Source of the DNA: CAZSAK01 sp964605155
Lineage (GTDB): Bacteria > Pseudomonadota > Gammaproteobacteria > SZUA-140
NCBI GenBank assembly: GCA_964605155.1
Contig: CAZSAK010000008.1
Coordinates: 30,056 to 94,055 of the forward strand
Reading direction: 5' to 3'
DNA: 64,000 bases
Shown here: piece by piece, positions 51,592 to 61,114 of the stretch
How the letters are laid out: every line of letters starts with the position of its first letter
How positions within the stretch are numbered: position 1 is the stretch's first letter
The notes under the pieces: generated by a model
The model's database searches: none
The model's input: the letters and a program-made list of their open reading frames with translations, nothing else
What the model was told of the DNA's origin: nothing
Program-made: the position numbers and the translations under genes

Positions 51592-53559
51592 ATGGCAGAC
51601 TACCGTACATACCCTGCTTTCTTTTGCATTTCTGCCCTGTCTCGACGGCGACTCGCGTATTTGAGCGACAATCACTTTCATAACGGATATCACCTGCTCC
51701 GGATACTCCTGTTTTCATTGTTGACGTTGCTCTCTATTGCTTCGGCAGATGCCAAACAGGTCCCTGCACAGCATTTACGGGACCTGCAATACGGCGAGGT
51801 GTTGTTTCATTTCTATCAGGGGGATTATTTCACGTCCATTACCCATCTGCAGGCGGCCCTTCAAAAAAACCAGTTGCCAAATCATCAGGCAGACGCCGAA
51901 CTCCTGCTGGGTGGCCTCATGTTGTCATATGGACTTCATGACAAGGCAGAGGAAATTTTCAAGCAATTGCTGGACCCGCAGACAGACAGTGCGCTGCATG
52001 ACAGGGCATGGTTTTACCTTGCCAAACTCAGGTATCAATTGGGGGAGATGACCGAGGCAAGGAATGCTCTGGACCGCATCAACATCACGAACCATGACCC
52101 GCAATTCCGCCTGCTCCTTACCGATGTACTGATGGCACAAGGCGAATATCAGCAGGTTATCGATCTGCTCAGCGGTTTAGAAGGGTCGACGGATCTGTTT
52201 GCATTCAGCAGGTATAACCTCGGTGTTGCCCTGATCAAAAACGGCCGTGTGAACGAGGGGATCAACATGCTCAATGCAGTGGGAGCGACGGATGCTGCCA
52301 GCGCGGAGACGGATATCGGGACAAGCGAGGAAATCCTTGCCTTGCAGGACAAGGCCAACCTGGCCTTGGGCTATTACTATATCCAGCAAAACAACCCGCA
52401 AACGGCACAGACCTATCTCGAGCGCGTGCGGTTGAATGGCATGTTTTCGGCACGGGCCTTGTTGGGAATGGGTTGGGCGGAATCGGCAAGCGGACTGTAT
52501 CAAAAGGCCCTGGTACCGTGGGATGAACTCAGTACCCGCAACGTCACTGATACCTCTGTCCAGGAGGCCCTGCTCGCCATGCCCTATGCACTGGAAAAAC
52601 TGCAGGCTTATGGCCAGGCCGTGGATCATTACCGTAACGCGATCGATGTCTTTAAAAGTGAAATCGACAACATCAATAGCGTCAAGAAAACCGTCGAGCG
52701 TGAGGGCATCGCAGACAAGCTGTTACAGCTTGACCCCGGTGTCGGCATGGGCTGGCTGTGGCAACTGCGAAACCTGCCGCAGACCAGGGAAAATCAATAC
52801 CTGTTCCGCCTGCTGGCGGACTATAAATTCCAGGTGGCATTGAAAAACTACCGGGACCTGCAATATCTGGACGGGATCCTTGATCACTGGGCTTCCAGCA
52901 TGCCTGCCTTCGATGACATCCTTGCCTTGCGCAGGGACACCTACAATTCCCGCCTGCCGAAGATACAGGCGAGCTTTCAACAACTCGACCTCGATAAGGC
53001 CCGGCAGCGGCGGGACACCTATGCGGAACGTCTGGCCAGGATAGAACAAAACAACGATACATTGGGATTGGCCACGGCAAAAGAAAAAAAACTGTGGGCA
53101 CGATTGCAGCACGTCAATGAGATACTCGCGCGTCACAGCAATATTGATCCTGTGAATGACTATAGACATAAACAACGTCTGTTGGAGGGTCTGTTCATCT
53201 GGCGGCTTGACCAGCAGTACAAGCTGCGCCTGTGGGAGGTGCGCAAACACCTTAAGGAGCTCGACAAAACAATTGCGCAGGCACAACTGCAGCGCGAATC
53301 ATTGTTGAATGCCCAGCAAGAGGCGCCCGGTGGATTTGAAGGGTTTGGCAGAAACATCGATAAACTCAGAGAGAGATTGAGTGTGCTGCAAAGCCGTGTA
53401 GCGCAGTCCCGAAAAACGCAGGAGCGTTTCCTGCAACGCATGGTCATCGACGAACTGGAAAACCGTGAGGCGCACCTGAGGACCTACCTCACCCAGGCAC
53501 AATATGGTCTGGCGCAGTTATTCGATACGTCGACACAACACAGCGGGGCTTCACCATGA
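51592..53559 (+). CDS. Tetratricopeptide-repeat exported protein 1
   Basis: About 655 residues. A hydrophobic signal or anchor segment (LLRILLFSLLTLLSIASADA) precedes a long alpha-helical region with TPR-type units (QYGEVLFHFYQGDYFTSI, ELLLGGLMLSYGLHDKAEEIF, ARALLGMGWAESASGLYQKAL). The C-terminus is coiled-coil (LDKTIAQAQLQRESLLN onwards). Start at 51592 or 51577; neither has a strong ribosome-binding site. It overlaps the next TPR gene by 4 bp (ATGA). Probably a periplasmic scaffold. Confidence 0.75.
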   Translation: MADYRTYPAFFCISALSRRRLAYLSDNHFHNGYHLLRILLFSLLTLLSIASADAKQVPAQHLRDLQYGEVLFHFYQGDYFTSITHLQAALQKNQLPNHQADAELLLGGLMLSYGLHDKAEEIFKQLLDPQTDSALHDRAWFYLAKLRYQLGEMTEARNALDRINITNHDPQFRLLLTDVLMAQGEYQQVIDLLSGLEGSTDLFAFSRYNLGVALIKNGRVNEGINMLNAVGATDAASAETDIGTSEEILALQDKANLALGYYYIQQNNPQTAQTYLERVRLNGMFSARALLGMGWAESASGLYQKALVPWDELSTRNVTDTSVQEALLAMPYALEKLQAYGQAVDHYRNAIDVFKSEIDNINSVKKTVEREGIADKLLQLDPGVGMGWLWQLRNLPQTRENQYLFRLLADYKFQVALKNYRDLQYLDGILDHWASSMPAFDDILALRRDTYNSRLPKIQASFQQLDLDKARQRRDTYAERLARIEQNNDTLGLATAKEKKLWARLQHVNEILARHSNIDPVNDYRHKQRLLEGLFIWRLDQQYKLRLWEVRKHLKELDKTIAQAQLQRESLLNAQQEAPGGFEGFGRNIDKLRERLSVLQSRVAQSRKTQERFLQRMVIDELENREAHLRTYLTQAQYGLAQLFDTSTQHSGASP

Positions 53560-56369
53560 ACGCCCGCAAGGTGACATTGCTGTATTTTACTTGTCTGATT
53601 ACCGCCTGCGTCCCGACCAAACACGAGCAGCCGCTCACTATTAAAAGCCTGGCAGGCCGTGAATTCGTCTTAAACGGCGATGCGGGTATAGAGAGTAGCA
53701 GGCAACAGGCGATAGACAGGTATCGAACCTTCCTCGATTCCGCCCCGGATACGCCCTTGCGACTCGAGGCCGCGCGCCGGCTGGCGGATCTGCAACTCGA
53801 ACAAGGAGATGAATCAGCACCTACAAACCGGAAGTCCGCGCAGGGTGGAAGCGACTATGCACAGGCCATCCAGCTGTATCGGGATCTTTTGCAGACCTAC
53901 CCGAATAATCCGCACAACGACCGTATACTCTATCAACTCGCCAGAGCCTATGACTCGACCGGCCAGACCGACGATGCGTTCAACGTGCTCAACCGCCTGG
54001 TGGCGGATTATAAGGAGTCAGCCTACATCGACGAAGCCAGATTCCGCCGCGCTGAAATGTTGTTCATCAAGCAGGACTATGAGGAAGCCAAACAAGCCTA
54101 TAAAAGGGTACTGGCCTCCAGTGAGGCTTCACGGCTCCATGAACAGGCGCTTTACAAATACTGCTGGTCACAATTCAAACAGGAACGCTACAAGGATGAC
54201 ATTGACTGTTTCATACAGGTACTCGATCGCAAGTTGACCGGTCCCGATGTCGTATTCTCCGATGCGCTGCTCGATTCCATGTCGCGAGCCGACCATGAAC
54301 TCGTGGACGATACGCTGCGTGTAATCAGTCTGAGCTTTTCCTATCTGTCGGATGATGCCGGTATAGCAAATTATCTTACCGCACACGGCAACCGGCCTTA
54401 TGAATATCTCATCTATGCGAGCCTGGGTGAACTATATCTGATCAAGGAACGTTATATAGACGCGGCGAATATCTATCATGCCTTCTCAACTCATCATCCG
54501 GACCACATCAAGGCACCGTATTATGACATAAAGGCGATCGATGCCTATTACGGCGGAGGCTATCGTTCACTGGTATTGCAGGGGAAACTTGAATTCGTGA
54601 ATCAATATGGACTTGATCGTCCCTTCTGGCACGACCACCGACCCGCCGATGCGCCCGAGACGATCACCTACTTGAATAAATCCCTGGTAGAGCTGGCATC
54701 ACATTACCATGCGCGTGCTCAGCATGAAAAGAACCATAACCGTCAACAGGAAGGCTACCTGCAGGCAGTGCGTTTGTACCAACGTTTCCTGGAATACTTT
54801 CCGCGGGATCCACAATCACCGCAATTGAATTTCCTGCTCGCGGAAGCATTGTTCGACAGCGGGCATTATGATGAGGCAGCCATTGAATATGAAAAAACGG
54901 CGTACCAGTACGGGGAACATGCCAAGGGGGCGGAGGCTGGTTATGCTGCACTGCTGGCCTATCGAAAATATGAAGAACAACTTAATGGCGACGACAAAAC
55001 ACAGTGGCACCGACGTTACCTGGGAAGCGCTTTGCAATTCGTTGACCGCTATCCATCGCATCCCGAGGCTGACACCGTTCTGTTGAACACCGCCGAAGAC
55101 TTTTTTGCCCTCAAGGAACTGGATGTCGCCACCCAACTCGCAACACAGGTATTGCATAGGCGACCCCCGGTATCACGGGAACTACGGCTCTCGGCCTGGA
55201 CAATTATCGGCCATACGGCATTTGACCATCTCGCTTATAGTGATGCAGAAGCCGCATATCAACAAGTGCTGGAACTCATGCCCCGTAAGAATCCGGAGCG
55301 ACCTGCCATCGTGGATAACCTGGCGTCATCTATCTATAAACAGGCCGAACAATTGCGCGATGCAGGTAATCAGGGAGCTGCAATCGACATGTTCCTGCGT
55401 GTTGGCAAGCTAACACCCACGGCCAAGATCCATCCTGTTGCCCAGTATGATGCAGCCGCGATCCTGATAACACTCAAACAATGGCCGCGGGTTATCGCTA
55501 TCCTGGAAAACTTCAAACATGATTTCCCTGATCACCCACTGCAAAAAGAGATCCCTGCCAAGTTGGCAGTAAGCTATCTTGAAAACGGGCAGTTCTCAAG
55601 CGCGGCACAAGAATTCCAGACGATCGGGGAAACCTCCGAAGACCCTCAGGTGCAACAGGATGCGCTCTGGCAAGCTGCACAGATGTATGAAAAGGCGGGC
55701 AAACTGAAGGATGCCGCAGTGATCTACAAACGTTATATCAAACTGTTTCCGCAACCCCTGGATCAGTCAATAGAGGCACACCATCATCTTGCAAATCTTA
55801 ACAGGGAACTCGGCGATATCCGCAGTTATCATATAAGGCTGAGGCAGATCATCGACCTCGATAAACAGATGGGCAACTCTCGTACTGATCGAAGCCGCTA
55901 CCTGGCCTCCAGGGCTGCCATAGTGCTCGCCGATGATTCACTCCAATCCTTCAGCAAGATCCGTCTCAAGGAACCGCTTAAAAAATCCCTCAAGATAAAA
56001 AAGCAAAGGATGGAAAAGGCACTGGATGCCTACACAGCAGCCCTGGAGTATGGTATCAGCGAGATTACGACAGCCGCCACCTACCACATCGCCGAGATCT
56101 ATCATGATTTCGGTCGTGAATTGATGAACTCCGAACGCCCCAAGGGCCTGTCACCCGAGGAGCTTGAACAGTATGACATCCTGCTTGAGGAACAGGCATA
56201 TCCATTCGAGGAAAAGGCCATCGCGGCACATGAAGACAACATTCATCATGTAACCGAAGGAATATATGACTCCTGGATAACCAGGAGTTACCAGCAACTA
56301 GCAGAGTTGTTACCGGCACGTTATGCCAAGGCGGAAAAGAGCGAGCCCTTTGATGAAGCAATACGTTAA
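53556..56369 (+). CDS. Tetratricopeptide-repeat lipoprotein 2 (large)
   Basis: The 937-residue protein has a lipoprotein signal (lipobox ITAC near residue 18) and is then almost entirely TPR-like helices. The first blocks around 60-220 (LRLEAARRLADLQLEQ, DRILYQLARAYDSTGQTDDAF, DEARFRRAEMLFIKQDYEEA) resemble YbgF/BamD-type repeats. The remainder is a long solenoid. It should sit in the periplasm, anchored to a membrane, and act as a binding scaffold. It overlaps the genes on both sides. Confidence 0.8.
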   Translation: MNARKVTLLYFTCLITACVPTKHEQPLTIKSLAGREFVLNGDAGIESSRQQAIDRYRTFLDSAPDTPLRLEAARRLADLQLEQGDESAPTNRKSAQGGSDYAQAIQLYRDLLQTYPNNPHNDRILYQLARAYDSTGQTDDAFNVLNRLVADYKESAYIDEARFRRAEMLFIKQDYEEAKQAYKRVLASSEASRLHEQALYKYCWSQFKQERYKDDIDCFIQVLDRKLTGPDVVFSDALLDSMSRADHELVDDTLRVISLSFSYLSDDAGIANYLTAHGNRPYEYLIYASLGELYLIKERYIDAANIYHAFSTHHPDHIKAPYYDIKAIDAYYGGGYRSLVLQGKLEFVNQYGLDRPFWHDHRPADAPETITYLNKSLVELASHYHARAQHEKNHNRQQEGYLQAVRLYQRFLEYFPRDPQSPQLNFLLAEALFDSGHYDEAAIEYEKTAYQYGEHAKGAEAGYAALLAYRKYEEQLNGDDKTQWHRRYLGSALQFVDRYPSHPEADTVLLNTAEDFFALKELDVATQLATQVLHRRPPVSRELRLSAWTIIGHTAFDHLAYSDAEAAYQQVLELMPRKNPERPAIVDNLASSIYKQAEQLRDAGNQGAAIDMFLRVGKLTPTAKIHPVAQYDAAAILITLKQWPRVIAILENFKHDFPDHPLQKEIPAKLAVSYLENGQFSSAAQEFQTIGETSEDPQVQQDALWQAAQMYEKAGKLKDAAVIYKRYIKLFPQPLDQSIEAHHHLANLNRELGDIRSYHIRLRQIIDLDKQMGNSRTDRSRYLASRAAIVLADDSLQSFSKIRLKEPLKKSLKIKKQRMEKALDAYTAALEYGISEITTAATYHIAEIYHDFGRELMNSERPKGLSPEELEQYDILLEEQAYPFEEKAIAAHEDNIHHVTEGIYDSWITRSYQQLAELLPARYAKAEKSEPFDEAIR

Positions 56370-57042
56370 CAAATCGATTCTCCTGGTAAGTATCTTAATG
56401 CTGGTCGCATGCAGCCATACGCCTGTATCGCCGACAGCATCATCGGCAGCGATGCCCTCGACCGGGACGTCTGGGAAGGCAGGTGATGTATCAACCATGC
56501 AGCCGATGGCAAAGCAACCGACGGGGACAGAAGATGTAGATCCCGAGGTCACTTCCCTTTATCAGAATGCCCTCGACCTGATGTCGGAGAAGAAATTCGA
56601 TGATGCGGAGCAAATTCTGCAGGAGATTACCACCCATCAGCCTGAGCTGGCAGGACCCTACGTCAACCTGGGCATTATCTACCAGCAACGCGATCGGCCT
56701 GCCGAGGCCGAGTATATGTTTAAACAGGCTATTGAGCACAAGCCGTACAACGTGATTGCCTACAATCAGCTTGGTATCCTGTACAGGAAAGGCGGCCATT
56801 TCGACGAAGCTATACAGGCATACAACAAGGCCCTCGATATCGATCCACTCTACACCAATGCGTGTCTTAATCTCGGTATCCTGTACGACCTGTATCTGGA
56901 CCGACCCCGACTGGCATTAGCACAATATCAACGATATCAGCAACTTGTACCAGATAAAGACAAACAGGTGGATCTATGGATCCAGGAAATCAGTATTCGC
57001 CTCAAACAATCCATTCAACAATCCGATACAGGCCAGCAATGA
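56353..57042 (+). CDS. Tetratricopeptide-repeat lipoprotein 3
   Basis: About 229 residues. Lipobox LVAC near residue 20 is followed by a Ser/Thr/Pro-rich linker, then about four classical TPR units (GPYVNLGIIYQQRDRPAEAEY, AYNQLGILYRKGGHFDEAI, ACLNLGILYDLYLDRPRLAL). The start at 56353 (MKQYVNK) lies 17 bp inside the preceding gene; an upstream in-frame ATG at 56323 is not a plausible start. Its stop overlaps the next ATG. Role probably structural. Confidence 0.82.
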   Translation: MKQYVNKSILLVSILMLVACSHTPVSPTASSAAMPSTGTSGKAGDVSTMQPMAKQPTGTEDVDPEVTSLYQNALDLMSEKKFDDAEQILQEITTHQPELAGPYVNLGIIYQQRDRPAEAEYMFKQAIEHKPYNVIAYNQLGILYRKGGHFDEAIQAYNKALDIDPLYTNACLNLGILYDLYLDRPRLALAQYQRYQQLVPDKDKQVDLWIQEISIRLKQSIQQSDTGQQ

Positions 57043-57317
57043 AGAAGCTTGCGATTATTCTGACTATCCTCAGCTGTATTTTAACAATACAGGACGCCGC
57101 GCTTGCCGAAGAACAGCTCGAGATGGAAGGCACGACCATCATCGGTAACCGGGAATTACCCAAGGTCCTTTATATCATGCCGTGGAAAAAGGCCGAGGCG
57201 GGCGATCTTGTCGAGCAACCAATCAACAGTATCTTTGATGAGGTCATAGAACCCGTGGATCGGGAGGTATTTCGCCGCCGGCTCGAATATTTCAAGATAC
57301 TCAACAAGCCGGATTAA
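57039..57317 (+). CDS. Small periplasmic protein ending the TPR module
   Basis: A 92-residue protein. A signal peptide (to about residue 23, AALA-EEQL) is followed by a short acidic segment with EGTTIIGNRELPKVLYIMPWKK and a helix VDREVFRRRLEYFKIL. The pattern EGTxIxGxxExPKxxYxxPWK is familiar from small proteins encoded with TPR and ExbB/TolQ-like systems, but I cannot assign a function. It starts in a 4-base ATGA overlap with the TPR gene, so it belongs to the same operon. Confidence 0.72.
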   Translation: MKKLAIILTILSCILTIQDAALAEEQLEMEGTTIIGNRELPKVLYIMPWKKAEAGDLVEQPINSIFDEVIEPVDREVFRRRLEYFKILNKPD

Positions 57318-57913
57318 ACTTGCATTACAGGATATGGATAACATAAAACGATCCCTGGAAATTCAAGGATCGTCTTGAATAGACCGATATGCTATGGATT
57401 CAAAGAGAGCTGATGATTCGAATATAAACAAAAGGAATGGATATAGGTGATGAAATTGGCACTGGTATTTTTTATGATCTATTTGAATCTGAGAGCCAAT
57501 CTGCCTGCTGACTATGCCACCCTGGGCCGGTATCAACGGGGATTTTCTAGCTGGCGGTCTCGTCACGCTCGTCCTTGCACCCTACCTGTATCGGCTGCTC
57601 GAATCGACCGTCGGCTCATACCGGATACAGGTCAGCGGTAAAATCAATGTTGCAGGTCTTTACTACATCCCCTGTTAAGGGGATGGTAGAAATAGACATC
57701 CAGACCAAGCTGATCCCATTGTCCGGCATCAACGAAGTCTTTGTCGCCACCTGCATATTCAAGCACCACCTTATGCAATTTGCCTGAACAATACTCTGTC
57801 GCCCACACCTTCACCAACCGCCCTTCCATGTCGACATACCACAGACCTACCACGGGCTTACAACTGATTGAAATCTTGCCTTACCTCCATCGTTGCAATT
57901 ACATGAATTGACA
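57318..57913. other. Low-information intergenic region with possible gene remnants
   Basis: About 600 bases without a confident gene. A hairpin ACGATCC/GGATCGT (near 57347-57372) lies just after the TPR module. A plus-strand 54-codon frame at 57514-57678 encodes a membrane-like stretch (AGGLVTLVLAPYLYRLLES), apparently a fragment of a larger gene. A minus-strand frame is listed separately. Confidence 0.4.
57644..57853 (-). CDS. Possible 69-residue small protein (uncertain)
   Basis: A GTG-started frame of 69 codons. It opens VGLWYVDMEGRLVKVWA and later has EYAGGDKDFVDAGQWDQLGLDV. This recalls short DUF6763-type proteins, with a WY near the N-terminus and a W(x)L-type end, but similarity is only impressionistic. 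No ribosome-binding site serves the GTG; a GGAGG lies further upstream, ahead of an ATT codon. It is on the same strand as nrdJb and downstream of it, so it could be co-transcribed. It may be a real gene or a remnant. Confidence 0.3.
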   Translation of the reverse strand: MVGLWYVDMEGRLVKVWATEYCSGKLHKVVLEYAGGDKDFVDAGQWDQLGLDVYFYHPLNRGCSKDLQH

Positions 57914-58612
57914 TCATCCACACTTTGACTCGCCGCAATTAAGGCAGGTTAGACAGCCATCCATCTGGATCATCGCCTTGGTATGACACTTGGTGCACAG
58001 TTGCGCGCCGTCGGGAAAGTCGCTGCCCTGTTGCGGATCACCGGCCTGCATGGCGGCATTGTACTGGTTACGTTTTTCGGCGATAAAATTCTTTTGATGT
58101 TCATCGAGCCCGTCATCCTTGATCAAGCCTATATACCGCAGATGATTCTCGATCACGTCACCGATCTCTGCCACCAGCGATGGCATGAACTTGCCGCCCT
58201 TTTTGAAATAACCGCCACGTGGATCGAACACCGAGCGTAACTCCTCAACCAGAAAGGTGACGTCACCACCCTTCCTGAATACAGCTGATACGATGCGTGT
58301 CAACGCCACGATCCACTGGAAATGATCCATATTCTTGGAATTGATAAATATCTCGAACGGCCTGCGCAACTCGTGTTCCGTGCCCGAATTCAGAATGATG
58401 TCATTGATGGTCACATACAATGCATGTTCTGTCAGCGGAGTCTTGACCTTGTAGGTCGAACCCAGCAGCATCTCCGGGCGTTCCACCCTTTCATGCATCT
58501 GGATAATATTGGACTCTGCTTGTGACGCATCGCGTACCCTGTCTTCATCAGATGAAACTTCATCCTTTGCTACACCGTAACCAACGATCTTCTTGTCCAG
58601 CTTGATTGCCAT
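57914..58612 (-). CDS. nrdJb: Ribonucleotide reductase class II, C-terminal subunit NrdJb
   Basis: The 232-residue protein matches the separately encoded C-terminal part of the B12-dependent ribonucleotide reductase known from Pseudomonas (NrdJb). The TSCPD-type domain runs from KTPLTEHALYVTINDI through GTEHELRRPFEIFINSKN to VTFLVEELRSVFDP. The end holds the redox cysteines CTKCH and CLTCLNCGESKC that should reduce the active site after each turnover. It follows nrdJa by 95 bp, and a strong hairpin fills that gap. Confidence 0.9.
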   Translation of the reverse strand: MAIKLDKKIVGYGVAKDEVSSDEDRVRDASQAESNIIQMHERVERPEMLLGSTYKVKTPLTEHALYVTINDIILNSGTEHELRRPFEIFINSKNMDHFQWIVALTRIVSAVFRKGGDVTFLVEELRSVFDPRGGYFKKGGKFMPSLVAEIGDVIENHLRYIGLIKDDGLDEHQKNFIAEKRNQYNAAMQAGDPQQGSDFPDGAQLCTKCHTKAMIQMDGCLTCLNCGESKCG

Positions 58613-58664
58613 AACTTTTACCTCTTCAACAAAACTTTCTAGTACCCGATTCTAAAAATTTGCG

Positions 58665-58696
58665 CATGCCTGGTGATACTGTGTTCACCAGGCATG
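58665..58696 (-). terminator. Strong hairpin between nrdJa and nrdJb
   Basis: CATGCCTGGTGA and TCACCAGGCATG form a perfect 12-bp stem with an 8-base loop. On the minus-strand transcript it is followed at a short distance by five U. It could end or attenuate transcription after nrdJa, or protect a processed 3' end. Confidence 0.65.
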
Positions 58697-58707
58697 GCAA
58701 TTTTTAT

Positions 58708-60861
58708 CTAAAGTTTGCCGTAATAACCTTCTTTCAGGGCATCATACAGATTCGCGGCAGAATGCAGCTCGCCGTCGTATTCAATCTCTTCATTGCCCTT
58801 GGCCTTCACCTGGGTGCCATCATCCAACGTAAACCTGTAGACGGTATTTGCCAGGTCCTTTTCCTTTACCAGCACACCCTGAAACGCCTCCGGATTGAAG
58901 CGGAATGTCGTGCACCCCTTCAGTCCCTGTTCGTATGCATACAGATAGATATCCTTGAAATCATCATAGGGATAATCGGTCGGCACATTGGCCGTCTTGG
59001 AGATCGAGGAATCGATCCATATTTGCGCCGCAGCCTGGATATCAACATGCTCCTTTGGGGAGATATCGTCGGCGGAAACGAAGTAATCGGGCAGCCGTTC
59101 CTCCTCCCTGTCCGAACCGGGCATCGCCTTTGGGTTGACCAGTTCGCGATAGGCAAGCAACTCAAAGGAATACACGTCCACCTTTTCCTTGGTCTTCCTG
59201 CCTTCGCGAATCACGTTGCGGAAATAGTGATGGGCGAAACTGGGCTCGATGCCGTTGCTGGCATTGTTGGCCAGCGACAATGAGATCGTACCGGTCGGCG
59301 CGATCGACGTATGATGCGTGAAGCGCGCTCCCGTCTCGGCCAGTTCATTGACGAGATCGGGAGCCACCGTTGCCAGTTGCTGCATATAGCGGCTGTACCT
59401 GGCATGCAGCACCTTGCCCTTCATCACATCACCCGCCTTGTATCCGTCCCTTGCCATCTCCGGGCGTTTGCGCAACATCTCCGCGGTGACAGTGAAATCC
59501 TGTTCAAGCACCGGCGCGGCACCCTTTTCGTGCGCGAGTTCCAGTGCCGTCTGCCAACCCACGACGGCCATCTGGCAAGTAACCTGTTCTGTAAACTCGA
59601 GCGCTTTACTGTCACCGTATCTCACGCCCAACATTGTCAGCGTCGAACCCAGACCAAGATAACCCATGCCATGACGGCGTTTACTATGGATCTCCTCACG
59701 TTGCCGGTCGAGCGGCAGGCCGTTGATCTCGACCACGTTGTCCAGCATGCGCGTAAAGATCGCCACCGCCCTGCGGTATTCATCCCAGTCAAAACGCGCC
59801 TGCTCGGTAAACGGATCACGGACGAACTTCGTCAGATTGATCGATCCCAGCAGGCAAGATCCGTACGGTGGTAACGGCTGTTCGCCACAGGGGTTGGTCG
59901 CGCGGATGTTTTCACAGAACCAGTTGTTGTTCATCTCGTTAACCTTATCAATAAGGATAAAACCGGGTTCGGCGTAATCGAAGGTCGATGACATGATGAG
60001 GTCCCACAACCTGCGCGCGCGCATGGTCTTGGCAACCTTGCAGGCAACAAGTCCATCTTCATTGGCAAGGTATTCGCCCTTCAGCGGCCATTCGCGCCAG
60101 ATCACCTGGTCCGGATCATTTATATCCAGCCCCTCGGCCTCGACTTCCTTGATGGTGACCGGGAATGCCAGCTTCCAGCGGGCATCATTAATCACCGCTT
60201 CCATGAATTCGCGTGTAATCAGCAACGACAGGTTGAATTGGCGCAGGCGTCCGTCCTCACGCTTGGCCTTGATGAAGTCCAGCACATCAGGATGCCCGAT
60301 ATCGAACGTGCCCATCTGTGCACCGCGGCGACCACCGGCGGAAGAGACGGTGAAACACATCTTGTCGTAGATATCCATGAACGATAACGGGCCTGAGGTA
60401 TAGGCGCCCGCACCCGAAACATAGGCTCCCCTGGGTCGCATGGTGGAAAACTCATACCCGATACCACAGCCCGCCTTCAATGTAAGTCCTGCTTCGTGTA
60501 CCTTTTCGAGGATACCATTCATCGAATCCTCGATAGTGCCGGAGACCGTGCAGTTGATGGTGGATGTCGCTGGCTTGTGTTCCAGCGCACCGGCATTGGA
60601 GGTAATGCGTCCGGCGGGAATCACACCATGACGTAACGCCCATAAAAATTCTTCATACCAGTACTGGCGCTTTTCCTCGCCATCCTCGACATCCGCCAAT
60701 GCGCGCGCAATACGTTTATAGGTAGCATCGATGGACTGGTCGATAACCGTCCCATCCTTGCTCTTGAGACGATATTTCTTATCCCAGATATCCAGAGATG
60801 CGGGTTGAAACGGGATCTCTGAAGCGGCCACCGGAACGACTCGAAGATGCGCACTTTTCAT
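58708..60861 (-). CDS. nrdJa: Adenosylcobalamin-dependent ribonucleoside-diphosphate reductase NrdJa
   Basis: About 717 residues, the catalytic part of a class II ribonucleotide reductase that makes deoxynucleotides without oxygen dependence, using B12. It has AGCGIGYEFSTMRPRGAYV, the FDIGHPDVLDFIKAKR block, the active-site NPCGEQPLPPYGSCLLGSINL (split here for length) and LSLANNASNGIEPSF. The C-terminal redox tail is absent because it is encoded as nrdJb. Start 60861 has GGAAGG upstream; a TTG at 60882 is unlikely. NrdR and DnaA boxes lie upstream. Confidence 0.94.
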   Translation of the reverse strand: MKSAHLRVVPVAASEIPFQPASLDIWDKKYRLKSKDGTVIDQSIDATYKRIARALADVEDGEEKRQYWYEEFLWALRHGVIPAGRITSNAGALEHKPATSTINCTVSGTIEDSMNGILEKVHEAGLTLKAGCGIGYEFSTMRPRGAYVSGAGAYTSGPLSFMDIYDKMCFTVSSAGGRRGAQMGTFDIGHPDVLDFIKAKREDGRLRQFNLSLLITREFMEAVINDARWKLAFPVTIKEVEAEGLDINDPDQVIWREWPLKGEYLANEDGLVACKVAKTMRARRLWDLIMSSTFDYAEPGFILIDKVNEMNNNWFCENIRATNPCGEQPLPPYGSCLLGSINLTKFVRDPFTEQARFDWDEYRRAVAIFTRMLDNVVEINGLPLDRQREEIHSKRRHGMGYLGLGSTLTMLGVRYGDSKALEFTEQVTCQMAVVGWQTALELAHEKGAAPVLEQDFTVTAEMLRKRPEMARDGYKAGDVMKGKVLHARYSRYMQQLATVAPDLVNELAETGARFTHHTSIAPTGTISLSLANNASNGIEPSFAHHYFRNVIREGRKTKEKVDVYSFELLAYRELVNPKAMPGSDREEERLPDYFVSADDISPKEHVDIQAAAQIWIDSSISKTANVPTDYPYDDFKDIYLYAYEQGLKGCTTFRFNPEAFQGVLVKEKDLANTVYRFTLDDGTQVKAKGNEEIEYDGELHSAANLYDALKEGYYGKL

Positions 60862-60970
60862 AGGTTTCCTTCCCTCTTGCAAGATTTATTGCTGATGACC
60901 AGCTTTTTTATTGATCGGACACAGTGCCTCCCATGTCCACGATATTATGTATTCAGAAACACAACCGGAT

Positions 60971-60986
60971 TCACAATATATTGTGG
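60971..60986. promoter_or_regulatory. NrdR box upstream of nrdJa
   Basis: TCACAATATATTGTGG matches the NrdR consensus ACACWATATATWGTGT at 14 of 16 positions and contains a perfect 14-bp palindrome. It lies 110 bp from the nrdJa start. Confidence 0.8.
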
Positions 60987-61114
60987 TAAGTCAAAAAGGT
61001 TAGGCCCAATGTTTTTTACTGTCAATAAATTTTTTATTATATATTATTCAAATAGTTATATATTTTCAGGGCCTGAAATCAACAGTCATGTAACAATCTG
61101 AAAAATGACTGCAA

